DNA from: Roseicyclus sp965662675
Lineage (GTDB): Bacteria > Pseudomonadota > Alphaproteobacteria > Rhodobacterales > Rhodobacteraceae
Length of the DNA: 64,000 bases
Assembly: GCF_965662675.1 (NCBI RefSeq)
Contig: NZ_CBFIIK010000001.1
Location: 67,856 to 131,855 of the forward strand
Reading direction: 5' to 3'
In this document: positions 1 through 8,366 of the stretch, piece after piece
How positions within the stretch are numbered: position 1 is the first letter of the stretch
Layout: each line of letters opens with the position of its first letter
Translations under genes and position numbers: made by a program
The notes under the pieces: generated by a model
Seen by the model: the letters and a program-made list of their open reading frames with translations, nothing else
What the model was told of the DNA's origin: nothing
Database searches by the model: none

Positions 1-1524
1 CACGCGAGTCTCGAAGATGCGGCCACGCCAGCGGAATTGAGGCGGCGGTTCGGGCATGTCCGGCGCCGTGACCGGCTCGGGGCGGAAGAGGGTCAGGGGG
101 CGGGGGCGCTTGGCGGCGGGCCACTCACTGGCGGGCTGGCTATAGGCCGCGGCCTGCGTCGAAGATGTTTTCTCAGGGATATGGCTATCGGCGGGATGCT
201 CGCGCGTGATTCGCTCCAGCCCGACCCGCGCCCCGATGCGCGCGACCAGATCGTCGAGCGCTTGGCCGGGTGCGCGGGCCGCCTGTGCCTTGAGTTGCGC
301 TTCGGCGGCGACCGCCCAGCCGCCCTTATGTTCATGCGCGTGCAAGGGTTCGCTGACCGTCGCCACCAGACGCAGCACATCAAAGCCGAAGCCCGCTTCG
401 ACCCCGCCCAGCTTCAGTGCGAAAAGTGCGCGCAGGCTGTCGGGCCGGTCAGTGGGGCGGGCCAGCCCGATCTCGATGCGTTCGCTGCCGCCCTCGGCCC
501 GGATCATCTCGAGCCGCAGCCTTCGCGCGCCGCGCCCCTTGGCGCGGAGCTTGTCGCAAAGCACAGGCAAAAGCCGGTCGAGACCGGCGAGGATGTCACC
601 CTCGAGCCCGATGGGTTCGGGCAGGCTGAGCCTTGCGGCGAAATGCAAGGGCGCCCCGGCAGGTGAGATCGGTTCAGGTTCCACCCCCAGCGCCTGATCC
701 AGACGGCGCACCACCTCTTGTCCGAAGCGCCGGGCCAGCCCCGCGCGCGGCATGCCCCACAGATCGCCGATGCGCCGCAGCCCCAGCCGGGCCAAACCCT
801 CGGCGGTCGCGGGAGGCACGCGCAGCGCCGCGATGGGCAAAGTGGCCAGCGATTGCCGCAGCCCGCCGGGGGGAGAGATGCGCCCGATCCCCCCTTGGGC
901 TGCGCTGCGCGGCTGCGGGGCGGGACCACCTTTGACCCAATGGCGCCTTTGCGCGCGTGAGCGGGTGGCGCGCGCTTCTTGGTCGATGGCGTCACCGTTG
1001 CGCGATGCCGTCGTGCCACCGCCACCGGCATAGCGTGCCAAGGCCCAGGCCGCGCCGGGGGTGTCGGCGATGCCCGCACAAAGGCTAAGGCCCAGATCGG
1101 CGCAGTCATGGTGGATCTGCTCGAACAGCGCGGCCTCGCCGCCGAAGAGATGCGCGCAGCCCGTCAGGTCGATCAAGAGCGCATCGGTTCCTTCCTCGGC
1201 GACCCAAGGGCTGAAGCGCCCCGCCCAACGGCGCAACGCCGCCAAAACCTGTGCCGCGCGATCGGGATCGGCGGGGCGGGTGACCAGATCGGGGCAGAGC
1301 GTCAGCGCCTCGGCAAGCGCCTGGCCGCGCGATAGGCCGCGCGCGCTTGCAGCAAGGTTCAGCGATGTGATCTGGCGCAGATTGCCCTGCATCTCGACCA
1401 CTGCCAGCGGCGTCTCGGCAAGGGCGGGGGTGGCGCGCAACATATCCTCGGCGGCCAGCCGGGGAAACCATAGTGACAAGATCCGCCTATGGCTGGTGCG
1501 GCTTTGGTGCGGGGTGGCGGCCAT
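1..1524 (-). CDS. imuB: ImuB, Y-family DNA polymerase-like protein of the SOS mutagenesis cassette (3' end cut by window edge)
   Basis: 508 codons are open from an ATG at 1524 to the left edge, with no stop. ImuB is an inactive Y-family polymerase homologue that links ImuA and the error-prone polymerase DnaE2 to the beta clamp during damage-induced mutagenesis. The N-terminus reads RRILSLWFPRLAAEDM, followed near residue 100 by the family hallmark DLTGCAHLFGGE; late in the visible part is a QFRWRGRIFE segment typical of the C-terminal region. The start is fixed by an in-frame TGA 24 bases upstream. A LexA box lies about 20 bases upstream of the ATG, so the gene is probably SOS-induced. The usual partner imuA is not upstream. 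dnaE2 would be expected beyond the edge. Family identity is confident. Confidence 0.9.
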   Translation of the reverse strand, partial: MAATPHQSRTSHRRILSLWFPRLAAEDMLRATPALAETPLAVVEMQGNLRQITSLNLAASARGLSRGQALAEALTLCPDLVTRPADPDRAAQVLAALRRWAGRFSPWVAEEGTDALLIDLTGCAHLFGGEAALFEQIHHDCADLGLSLCAGIADTPGAAWALARYAGGGGTTASRNGDAIDQEARATRSRAQRRHWVKGGPAPQPRSAAQGGIGRISPPGGLRQSLATLPIAALRVPPATAEGLARLGLRRIGDLWGMPRAGLARRFGQEVVRRLDQALGVEPEPISPAGAPLHFAARLSLPEPIGLEGDILAGLDRLLPVLCDKLRAKGRGARRLRLEMIRAEGGSERIEIGLARPTDRPDSLRALFALKLGGVEAGFGFDVLRLVATVSEPLHAHEHKGGWAVAAEAQLKAQAARAPGQALDDLVARIGARVGLERITREHPADSHIPEKTSSTQAAAYSQPASEWPAAKRPRPLTLFRPEPVTAPDMPEPPPQFRWRGRIFETRV

Positions 1525-1543
1525 GGCGCGGGCGATCCAGAAT

Positions 1544-1558
1544 GTTCATGTTATGTTC
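1544..1558. promoter_or_regulatory. LexA box (alphaproteobacterial type) in front of imuB
   Basis: The plus strand reads GTTC, seven bases, GTTC, an exact match to the known alphaproteobacterial LexA operator GTTC-N7-GTTC (GAAC-N7-GAAC on the imuB strand). It ends 20 bases before the imuB start and lies in the short gap between imuB and the yggT-family gene. The match and the position are seen directly; SOS control is inferred. Confidence 0.85.
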
Positions 1559-1611
1559 CAGATTTAATCTGCATGGCGGGCGGAGTCGAGTCCGCCCCGA
1601 TCAGCCCCTGT

Positions 1612-1899
1612 TCACAAAAACAGCGATACGTTGTTGCGCAGAATGATTTCCAGAACATACAGCGCCAAGATCACGATCAGCGGTGCCAGATCCAGCCCGC
1701 CCATCGCGGGCAAGCGGCGGCGGATCGGGGCGTAGACCGGTTCGACCAAGCGGTTCATGCCGTCCCAGATCTGTGCCACGATCGGTTGACGCAGGTTCAG
1801 CACCCCGAAATTGATCAACCAGCTCATGATGATGTGTACGAGGATGATCATGAAGGCCACATCGATCAAAAGCATGAGGATCTGAAAGAGCGAGGTCAT
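1612..1899 (-). CDS. YggT family membrane protein
   Basis: A 95-residue integral membrane protein with two hydrophobic stretches (about residues 5-30 and 68-90) joined by a loop holding RLVEPVYAPIRRRLP, the signature of the YggT/Ycf19 family. Members are small inner-membrane proteins linked to cell division, osmotic response or membrane protein placement; no exact role is established. Length is normal for a single-repeat alphaproteobacterial member. It reads in the same direction as imuB, but the LexA box between them suggests imuB has its own promoter. Function here is unknown beyond the family. Confidence 0.9.
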   Translation of the reverse strand: MTSLFQILMLLIDVAFMIILVHIIMSWLINFGVLNLRQPIVAQIWDGMNRLVEPVYAPIRRRLPAMGGLDLAPLIVILALYVLEIILRNNVSLFL

Positions 1900-1999
1900 G
1901 GGCGCGGTATCCTTGGCTGCTGTGCCCTTGCCAGATAGTCGGGCCGGGCGCGTGGCGCAAGCATGCTGCCTGTCGACAAGTGCGACGGCTCTTTGTTGA

Positions 2000-2075
2000 G
2001 GGGGCTCTGCCCCCGTCGCCAGAGGCGACGACTCAATGATTAGGGGGCTCTGCCCCCGCCGCGCCCTTTGGGCGC
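2000..2075. repeat. Cluster of three kinds of short hairpin, with one duplicated
   Basis: Two identical 15-base hairpins (five G, CTCTG, five C) occur at 2000-2014 and 2043-2057. Between them is a perfect 7-bp stem with a 3-base loop at 2014-2030 (CGTCGCC/GGCGACG), and after them a 6-bp stem at 2061-2075 (GCGCCC/GGGCGC). The gap 1900-2173 holds no gene. Such G/C-box hairpins followed by CTCCCCCGGGATATTT are, from memory, scattered through Rhodobacteraceae genomes; they may be REP-like elements or weak terminators. No second copy was noticed in this window. Confidence 0.6.
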
Positions 2076-2173
2076 GCCTCCCCCGGGATATTTACGAAAC
2101 GAAGAAGCGAGGGACGCTGTGCTGACGCGAGGGCGGGGTTGACGGCTGGCGCGCGCTGGGGTTTGGCGGGGGA

Positions 2174-2722
2174 ATGTATCCTTATCTGCGCCTTGCCCGT
2201 ATCATGATGTCCGAACGCGCCAAGCCGGGCTTGGGGTTGTTCGATACCCATGTCATGACGATGCGCTGCCTGCCCAATGATCTGGACGGGTTTCTCGAGA
2301 TGAATAACGGGCGCATCTTGACGCTTTACGATCTCGGGCGGTTCGCGCTTTCGGTCAGGATCGGGCTTTGGGATGTGCTCAAGCGCGCGCGTTGGGGGCT
2401 GGTGGTGGCCGGGTCTTCGGTGCGCTACCGGTCGCGGATCACGGGGTTTCAGCGGTTCGAGTTGCGCACGCGGCTGTTGGGCTGGGACGCGCGGTTCTTC
2501 TATATCGAGCAAGGCATGTGGCGCGGCGAGAGCTGTTGCAACCATGCGCTGTTGCGCACCGGGATCACGCAGGCCGGGCGGCTTGCCCCGGTGGCCGATG
2601 TGGCACGCGCCATGGGCCATGACGGGGTGGCCCCCGCTTTGCCCGAGTGGGTGGTGGCTTGGGCCGAGGCGGACGCCACGCGCCCTTGGCCGCCGATGCA
2701 AGAAGGGCCATCAAGCCCGTAG
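2174..2722 (+). CDS. Acyl-CoA thioesterase family protein (hotdog fold)
   Basis: 182 residues with the layout of the 4-hydroxybenzoyl-CoA thioesterase-like (4HBT_2) hotdog family: an N-terminal segment with DLDGFLEMNNGRILTLYDLGR, where the Asn-rich stretch precedes the long hotdog helix, followed by GSSVRYRSRITGFQRFEL, the central strand. Proteins of this type hydrolyse acyl-CoA thioesters in the cytosol; the substrate cannot be told from sequence. The start has a purine-rich GGCGGGGGA just before the ATG. It stands 15 bases ahead of the UMF1 transporter and is probably cotranscribed with it. The family call is good, the substrate unknown. Confidence 0.8.
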   Translation: MYPYLRLARIMMSERAKPGLGLFDTHVMTMRCLPNDLDGFLEMNNGRILTLYDLGRFALSVRIGLWDVLKRARWGLVVAGSSVRYRSRITGFQRFELRTRLLGWDARFFYIEQGMWRGESCCNHALLRTGITQAGRLAPVADVARAMGHDGVAPALPEWVVAWAEADATRPWPPMQEGPSSP

Positions 2723-2737
2723 ACAAATCGGGGGGCA

Positions 2738-4153
2738 ATGGCGGATGCTGCGACCATGAGCATTGCATCGCCTGATCTCGACAGCCTGTCCGCCCATTCA
2801 GCCCGCCGCCGTATTTGGGGATGGTGGGCGTTCGACTGGGCGAGCCAGCCCTATTTCACGCTGGGGCTGACCTTTGTTTTCGGCCCCTATTTCGCCGCCG
2901 TCGCGACCGAGGCCTTCATGGCCCAGGGTTTGGCCGAACAGGTGGCCGATGCCCGGGCGCAAAGCCTGTGGTCGCTGGGCCAGACCGTTTCGGGCGTGAT
3001 CATCGCGCTCTGCGCACCGATCCTTGGGGCCTTCGCCGACAATACCGGGCGGCGCATGCCGTGGATCGTGCTGTTCTCTGCGTTCTATGTGCTGGGGGCC
3101 TTGGGGATGTGGGTGCTGTTGCCCGATGGCTCTTACCTGATGCTGGCGCTGTTGGCTTTCGGCATCGGGCTGATCGGAGCGGAGTTCACGACGATCTTCA
3201 CCAATTCCATGCTACCAGAACTGGGCGATGACGGGGCCATCGGCAAGCTCTCGGGCAACGGGTTCGCCTGGGGCTATCTGGGTGGCGTTCTGGCCTTGTT
3301 CATCATGCTGATCTTTTTCGCCGAAGGGGAGAGCGGCAAGACCTTCGTGGGCCTTGATCCCGCGCTGGGGTTGGACCCCGCAATGCGCGAGGGGACGCGG
3401 TTCGTGGGGCCCTTCACGGCGATCTGGTATGTGGTCTTCATGATCCCTTTCTTCTTGTGGCTGCGCGAGGTGCCGCGACCGGCCACCCATGCGCGCTTCG
3501 GCGCGGCGCTGGAGGAGCTTTGGGGCACGGTCAAAAGCCTGCCCAAGCGCACCAGCCTGTTTGCCTATCTCGGGTCGTCGATGTTCTACCGCGATGCGCT
3601 GAACGCACTTTACGGGTTTGGGGGCACCTATGCAGTCTTGGTGCTGAATTGGTCGATCACCCAAGTGGGTGTGTTCGGCATCGTCGGCGCGATCACGGCG
3701 GCGCTGGCGACATGGATCGGGGGCAAGCTTGACGCAAGGCTGGGGCCGAAACCCGTGATCATCGGCAGCATCTTGGTGCTGATCGGGGTTTGCCTCGTGG
3801 TGGTGGGCATGACGCGAGAGAGCTTGTGGGGCCTTGCGCTGACCGAAGGCTCTGCCGTGCCTGATATTACCTTCTACATCTGTGGTGCGTTGATCGGGGG
3901 GGCTGGCGGCGTGCTGCAATCGGCCTCGCGCTCGATGATGTGTCGCCATGCCTTGGCGGGCCGCCCGACCGAGGCCTTTGGCCTATATGCGCTCTCAGGA
4001 AAGGCCACGGCGTTCTTGGGTCCGGCGTTGATCGGGATCACCACATGGGTGACCGAGAGCGCACGCCTGGGGATGGTGCCACTGATCGGGTTGTTCGTGC
4101 TTGGCCTGATCTTGATTATCTGGGTTCGTGCTGAGGGAGAGGTGCGCGGGTGA
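2738..4153 (+). CDS. MFS transporter, UMF1 (Atg22-like) family
   Basis: 471 residues with about twelve hydrophobic segments. The N-terminal RRRIWGWWAFDWASQPYF is diagnostic of the UMF1/Atg22-type branch of the major facilitator superfamily, whose eukaryotic relatives export amino acids from the vacuole. The bacterial substrate is unknown. The motif ADNTGRRMPW fits the conserved loop between helices 2 and 3. An alternative ATG lies 18 bases downstream (2756). The stop overlaps the GTG start of the mepA-like gene by four bases (GTGA at 4150-4153), indicating coupling. Confidence 0.85.
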   Translation: MADAATMSIASPDLDSLSAHSARRRIWGWWAFDWASQPYFTLGLTFVFGPYFAAVATEAFMAQGLAEQVADARAQSLWSLGQTVSGVIIALCAPILGAFADNTGRRMPWIVLFSAFYVLGALGMWVLLPDGSYLMLALLAFGIGLIGAEFTTIFTNSMLPELGDDGAIGKLSGNGFAWGYLGGVLALFIMLIFFAEGESGKTFVGLDPALGLDPAMREGTRFVGPFTAIWYVVFMIPFFLWLREVPRPATHARFGAALEELWGTVKSLPKRTSLFAYLGSSMFYRDALNALYGFGGTYAVLVLNWSITQVGVFGIVGAITAALATWIGGKLDARLGPKPVIIGSILVLIGVCLVVVGMTRESLWGLALTEGSAVPDITFYICGALIGGAGGVLQSASRSMMCRHALAGRPTEAFGLYALSGKATAFLGPALIGITTWVTESARLGMVPLIGLFVLGLILIIWVRAEGEVRG

Positions 4154-5070
4154 GACCGGTTTTGCAGGTGCGGGCCGGTTTGGCCCTGTTGAGTGTTCTC
4201 GCGGTGATGTCGTGCAGCCCGACTGCACAAGATGACCGCAGCTTTCCGCCGCTTGACGCCACCTTGTCGGGGCAGGAAGCACGGCTGCTCTTCGGCGCGG
4301 CGGCAATGCCCGATGGGGGCCAAAGCGAGGTGATCGGCAGCTATGCGCAGGGCTGTCTGGCAGGCGCCGAACGCCTGCCCGAGACGGGGCCGACATGGGC
4401 CGCGATGCGGCTGTCGCGCAATCGCAACTGGGGCCATCCCGAATTGATCGATTTCGTGGAGGATTTCTCGCGCCGGGTGGCTGAACAAACGCCGTGGCGG
4501 GGGGTCTATGTCGGCGATCTGACGCAGCCCCGTGGCGGGCCGATGCTGTCGGGCCATGTCAGCCACCAGTCGGGGCTGGATGCCGATATCTGGATGCTGC
4601 CGCCCACGCGCTTTGACTTATCGCCGGCTGAGCGTGAGAACCTGTCCTCGATCTCGACCCGCTCTGCCGGGGGCGCGCGGGTGGGCGAGAACTGGACGCG
4701 CACGCATATGGAGGTGATGCGGCTGGCCGCCACCGACCCGCGCGTGGCGCGGATCTTCGTCTTTACCGGGGCCAAGGTCTGGATGTGCGACAACGCCAGG
4801 GGCGACCGGGATTGGTTGCGCAAGATCCGGCCTGCCGTGGGACATCATTTCCATTTCCATGTGCGACTGAATTGCCCGTCCGGGTCGCGCGATTGCGTGC
4901 CGCAAGACGCCCCGCCCGAGGGTGATGGATGCGATGAGGCACGCGCCCGCGCCGAGGCGATACTGAACCCACCGCCGCCTGACCCGAATTACGTGCCGCC
5001 GCCGCCGCGCCCGCCAATGACGGTGGCCGATCTGCCCCGCCAATGCGCGGCGCTTTTGGCCGATCTTTAG
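4150..5070 (+). CDS. mepA: Penicillin-insensitive murein endopeptidase (MepA)
   Basis: 306 residues, GTG start overlapping the preceding stop. MepA is a periplasmic LAS-type metallopeptidase that cuts D-alanyl-meso-diaminopimelyl cross-links in peptidoglycan. The zinc-site motifs are present: SGHVSHQSGLDADIW (His and Asp ligands) around residues 136-150 and GHHFHFHVRL (His ligand) near residue 235. The N-terminus has a hydrophobic signal ending AVMSCSP, so it may be a lipoprotein with Cys24 or so as the anchor, although the lipobox is imperfect. The C-terminus is proline-rich (NPPPPDPNYVPPPPRPP). Family identity is very clear. Confidence 0.93.
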   Translation: MRPVLQVRAGLALLSVLAVMSCSPTAQDDRSFPPLDATLSGQEARLLFGAAAMPDGGQSEVIGSYAQGCLAGAERLPETGPTWAAMRLSRNRNWGHPELIDFVEDFSRRVAEQTPWRGVYVGDLTQPRGGPMLSGHVSHQSGLDADIWMLPPTRFDLSPAERENLSSISTRSAGGARVGENWTRTHMEVMRLAATDPRVARIFVFTGAKVWMCDNARGDRDWLRKIRPAVGHHFHFHVRLNCPSGSRDCVPQDAPPEGDGCDEARARAEAILNPPPPDPNYVPPPPRPPMTVADLPRQCAALLADL

Positions 5071-5903
5071 CGGCCGGGTATTTCGCCGCGGCGGCCCGAG
5101 AGCGTCCAGCCATCGATGATGGCCAGCGCGTCTTCGGCGGTTTCGGCAAAGCGGAAGAGTTCCAGATCGGCGCGCGCGATGGTGCCCGCCTCGGCCAGCG
5201 CCTCCCAGTTGATCACGCGTTGCCAAAAGCTTTCGCCGAACAAGATCACGGGCACCTGCTCCATCCGGCCGGTCTGGATCAGCGTGATGCTTTCGAACAA
5301 TTCGTCCAGCGTGCCGAAGCCGCCGGGAAAGACCGCGATCGCCTTGGCGCGCAGCAGGAAATGCATCTTGCGGATGCCGAAATAGTGGAAGTTGAAGCAC
5401 AGATCGGGGGTAACATAGGCGTTGGGCACCTGTTCATGGGGCAGCACGATGTTGAGCCCGATGGAGCAACCGCCCGCTTCCGCCGCGCCGCGATTGCCTG
5501 CCTCCATCACGCCGGGGCCGCCGCCTGTGACAATGACATTCTCGGTGCAGTTGCTTGCGACCGAACGCTCGGTGATGGCGCGGGCGAAACGGCGCGCTTC
5601 TTCATAGTATTGGGCCATGGAATGGGCGGGGCCTGTGCCTTGCGCTTCGGGGCTGGGAATACGCGCGCCGCCGAACAGCACCACGGTCGAGCGGATGGCA
5701 CGCGCGTCAAGTTCCAGCTGTGGTTTGAGCAATTCCAGGTGCAGCCGCACTGGCCGCAACTCGTCGCGCAACAGGAAATCGGGGTCGGCAAAGGCCAGCC
5801 TGTAGGCGGGCGATTTCGCCTGCGCGGTGTCGGGAGCATGGCGGGCGGATTCGAGATCCTGCTCGGCGTGGCGGAATGGTCCTGGCCGGGGGTCTTCGGT
5901 CAT
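5067..5903 (-). CDS. LOG family (TIGR00730) nucleoside-monophosphate hydrolase
   Basis: 278 residues from the ATG at 5903, preceded by AGGACAG. The Rossmann-fold motifs GGGPGVMEAGNRGA and PGGFGTLDE identify the LOG / lysine-decarboxylase-like family, known to release bases from nucleoside 5'-monophosphates (cytokinin activation in plants and some bacteria). About 70 extra N-terminal residues precede the core, as in the long alphaproteobacterial version. The frame stays open upstream across dapD, but those codons are antisense and not part of the gene. It converges on mepA with a four-base overlap. The biological substrate is not known. Confidence 0.85.
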   Translation of the reverse strand: MTEDPRPGPFRHAEQDLESARHAPDTAQAKSPAYRLAFADPDFLLRDELRPVRLHLELLKPQLELDARAIRSTVVLFGGARIPSPEAQGTGPAHSMAQYYEEARRFARAITERSVASNCTENVIVTGGGPGVMEAGNRGAAEAGGCSIGLNIVLPHEQVPNAYVTPDLCFNFHYFGIRKMHFLLRAKAIAVFPGGFGTLDELFESITLIQTGRMEQVPVILFGESFWQRVINWEALAEAGTIARADLELFRFAETAEDALAIIDGWTLSGRRGEIPGR

Positions 5904-6014
5904 ATCCTGTCCTCTTGCACTGGTCCTGTCCTGACCTAGCAAGGCCGCGCCGCGATTGCCAGCACAGGGCGCGCCCGTTATAGCCGCCAAAACCCGTTTA
6001 TCCCGCAGGAGATC

Positions 6015-6848
6015 ATGCCCATGTCCAACGCCGCGCTCGAAACCGCCATCGAAGCCGCCTGGGAGGCGCGCGACCAGATCACCCCAGCCACCAAGGGCGA
6101 GACCCGCGATGCGATCGAGGCGACGCTGAGCGCGCTTGACAGTGGTAGCTTGCGCGTGGCCGAGCGTCAGGCTGATGGCCATTGGCATGTGAACCAATGG
6201 GCGAAGAAGGCCGTTTTGTTGGGCTTCCGCCTCAAGGATATGGAGATGCAGCCCGGCAGCGCGCAGGGCGGCAGCTGGTGGGACAAGGTCGACAGCAAGT
6301 GGAAGGGCTGGGGCGAGGGCGAATGGAAAGCGGCGGGCTTCCGCGCTGTTCCGAACTGCGTCGTGCGCCGGTCCGCCTATATCGCGCCGGGCGTGGTGTT
6401 GATGCCGTCTTTCGTCAATCTCGGCGCTTATGTCGACAGCGGCACGATGGTCGACACTTGGGCGACAGTGGGCTCTTGCGCGCAGATCGGCAAGAACGTG
6501 CATCTGTCGGGCGGTGTGGGCATCGGCGGCGTGTTGGAGCCGATGCAGGCGGGCCCCACGATCATCGAAGATAATTGTTTCATTGGCGCACGCTCCGAGG
6601 TGGTCGAAGGTTGCATCGTGCGCGAGGGGTCGGTTCTGGGGATGGGCGTGTTCATCGGCCAGTCGACCAAGATCGTCGACCGCGAAACCGGTGAAGTCAT
6701 GTATGGCGAAGTGCCTGCGGGGTCGGTCGTGGTGGCGGGTTCGATGCCGTCCAAGAACGGCGTGAACCTTTATTGCGCGGTGATCGTGAAGCGGGTGGAC
6801 GAGCGGACTCGCTCCAAGACTTCGATCAACGAGCTGCTTCGGGATTGA
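6015..6848 (+). CDS. dapD: 2,3,4,5-tetrahydropyridine-2,6-dicarboxylate N-succinyltransferase
   Basis: 277 residues; catalyses succinyl-CoA-dependent acylation of tetrahydrodipicolinate in the succinylase branch of lysine and diaminopimelate synthesis (cytosol). The central part shows left-handed beta-helix hexapeptide repeats with FVNLGAYVDSGTMVDTWATV, the characteristic DapD stretch, and the C-terminus has a PAGSVVVAGSMPSKNG segment. AGGAGA lies five bases ahead of the ATG at 6015; an in-frame ATG at 6021 is an alternative. Monocistronic as far as visible, with aspartate-semialdehyde dehydrogenase of the same pathway encoded elsewhere in the window (49600-50622). Confidence 0.96.
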   Translation: MPMSNAALETAIEAAWEARDQITPATKGETRDAIEATLSALDSGSLRVAERQADGHWHVNQWAKKAVLLGFRLKDMEMQPGSAQGGSWWDKVDSKWKGWGEGEWKAAGFRAVPNCVVRRSAYIAPGVVLMPSFVNLGAYVDSGTMVDTWATVGSCAQIGKNVHLSGGVGIGGVLEPMQAGPTIIEDNCFIGARSEVVEGCIVREGSVLGMGVFIGQSTKIVDRETGEVMYGEVPAGSVVVAGSMPSKNGVNLYCAVIVKRVDERTRSKTSINELLRD

Positions 6849-6856
6849 TCGCCGCG

Positions 6857-6881
6857 GCGGCGCGCCTTTGCGGTGCGCCGC
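6857..6881. terminator. Hairpin between convergent dapD and the lytic transglycosylase
   Basis: A 7-bp perfect stem (GCGGCGC at 6857-6863 with GCGCCGC at 6875-6881), extended by two more pairs, followed by TTCT on the plus strand. The run of T is short, so termination efficiency is uncertain. It lies in the 35-base gap between two convergent genes and could serve both. Confidence 0.45.
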
Positions 6882-6883
6882 TT

Positions 6884-8230
6884 CTAGCGCAACCGCTCCA
6901 AAAGCCGGAGTGAGGCAAAGCCATCCGGCACCATCCCGACCGACGCCTGAAAGCGGCGGACCGAGTCGGCGGTCTGCGGTCCGATGATCCCATCGACCGC
7001 GCCGCTGTGCAGGCCGCGCGCGACAAGGCGGCGTTGAAGCTCTTCGCGCTCGGCGCGGCTCAGGCCGCGTTCATCGCGCGGCCAAGCACCACGGAATGGT
7101 CCGGCCCCCGCGATCCGGTCGGCCAGATGCCCGATCCCGATCACATAGGCGTCCGCAGGGTTGTAGCGTTCGATGACATGAAAATTGTCGAAGATCATCA
7201 ACGCCACGCCGCGATGCCCGGCAGGCAAGAGGATCGAGGCCTGCCCATGATCAGGCACTTGCCCGCCATCGGCCAGCCGCACCCCCTGACGCCGCCAAAA
7301 GCCCGCGCCGCGCTTGGTTCCTTCGCCTGTGAGGCCGTAGTCGAAACCTTGCGGCAGAACCACCTCCACCCCCCAAGGCTGGCCCGTGGTCCAACCATGA
7401 TGGCGCAGGTAGTTGGCGGTCGAGGCCAGCGCATCGGTCGGATCATCCGACCAGATATCGCGCCGCCCATCGCCGTTGAAATCGACGGCATGGGCCAGAT
7501 ACGAGGTCGGCATGAATTGCGTGTGCCCCATCGCGCCCGCCCATGAGCCGGTCATCTGGCGGGGGGCCACATCGCCCGCCTGCAAGATACGCATCGCCGC
7601 GATCAACTCGGCCTCGAAGAAATCACGCCGGCGCCCTTCATGGGCCAGCGTCGCCATGGCGGTGATGATGTCGCTGTTGCCGCGCATCGCGCCATAGGCC
7701 GATTCGAGCCCCCAAACCGCCAGCACCACCTCGGCCTCGACGCCGTAGCGGCGTTCGATCCGGGCGAGCGTATCGGCATGGCGTGCCATTGCCGCGCGTC
7801 CATTGCTGACCCGCACATCCGATACCGCACCATCGAGATATTCCCACAAGGTGCGCGAAAACTCTGCCTGATTGCTGTCGCGGTTGATGACGCGTGGATT
7901 GACGACGACACCGGCAAAGGCGCGGTCGAAGGTTTCGGGCCGAATGCCTTGGGCCAAGGCGCGATTGCGGAAAGCAGCGCGCCATGCGGTGAAATCCGCC
8001 TGAAAGACGACAGCCTGCGGCTCGGGTACGGCTGTTCCGGGCGCGATCCGCAGCATGGGCCGCAAGGAGCGGCTGACCGCCAAGGGCGTGCCTTGGCTAG
8101 AGGCGGTCACAACTGTCAGACCGGCTGTCGGGCGCAATTCGGGCCGCTGCGATTGAAGCGGCGGCAAGGCAAACGCGGGCATAGCCAGCGTGATGGTCGC
8201 GATGCATGCGGCGATCAGGTCTTTGCGCAT
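6884..8230 (-). CDS. Lytic murein transglycosylase (MltB-type, SLT_2) with peptidoglycan-binding domain
   Basis: 448 residues from the ATG at 8230, chosen because the next residues form a signal peptide (MRKDLIAACIATITLAMPAFA). The catalytic domain contains VWGLESAYGAMRGN with the conserved Glu, followed by GSWAGAMGHTQFMPTSYL and FNGDGRRDIW, all typical of MltB-like SLT_2 enzymes, which cleave glycan strands to 1,6-anhydro-muramyl ends. The last 60 residues form a PG_binding_1 domain (GLHSGAVDGIIGPQTADSVRRFQ). The open frame continues about 230 bases upstream without support. Periplasmic or outer-membrane-proximal location is inferred. Confidence 0.92.
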   Translation of the reverse strand: MRKDLIAACIATITLAMPAFALPPLQSQRPELRPTAGLTVVTASSQGTPLAVSRSLRPMLRIAPGTAVPEPQAVVFQADFTAWRAAFRNRALAQGIRPETFDRAFAGVVVNPRVINRDSNQAEFSRTLWEYLDGAVSDVRVSNGRAAMARHADTLARIERRYGVEAEVVLAVWGLESAYGAMRGNSDIITAMATLAHEGRRRDFFEAELIAAMRILQAGDVAPRQMTGSWAGAMGHTQFMPTSYLAHAVDFNGDGRRDIWSDDPTDALASTANYLRHHGWTTGQPWGVEVVLPQGFDYGLTGEGTKRGAGFWRRQGVRLADGGQVPDHGQASILLPAGHRGVALMIFDNFHVIERYNPADAYVIGIGHLADRIAGAGPFRGAWPRDERGLSRAEREELQRRLVARGLHSGAVDGIIGPQTADSVRRFQASVGMVPDGFASLRLLERLR

Positions 8231-8366
8231 CAGATGGCTCGGTGTTTTGATTGTTTCTGCCCTGGCGACAATATAGCCGATCGTGGCGCATCTGTGCAGG
8301 GTGCTTGCGCGCGATTTCTCTGCACCGCGCCGCGCCCTTCCACTGCTCTTGGCCGGATTTCGCCCG

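Noticed and set aside
5904..6503. 200-codon extension of the LOG-family gene
   Set aside because: Antisense to dapD; family length fits the ATG at 5903 with a ribosome-binding site.
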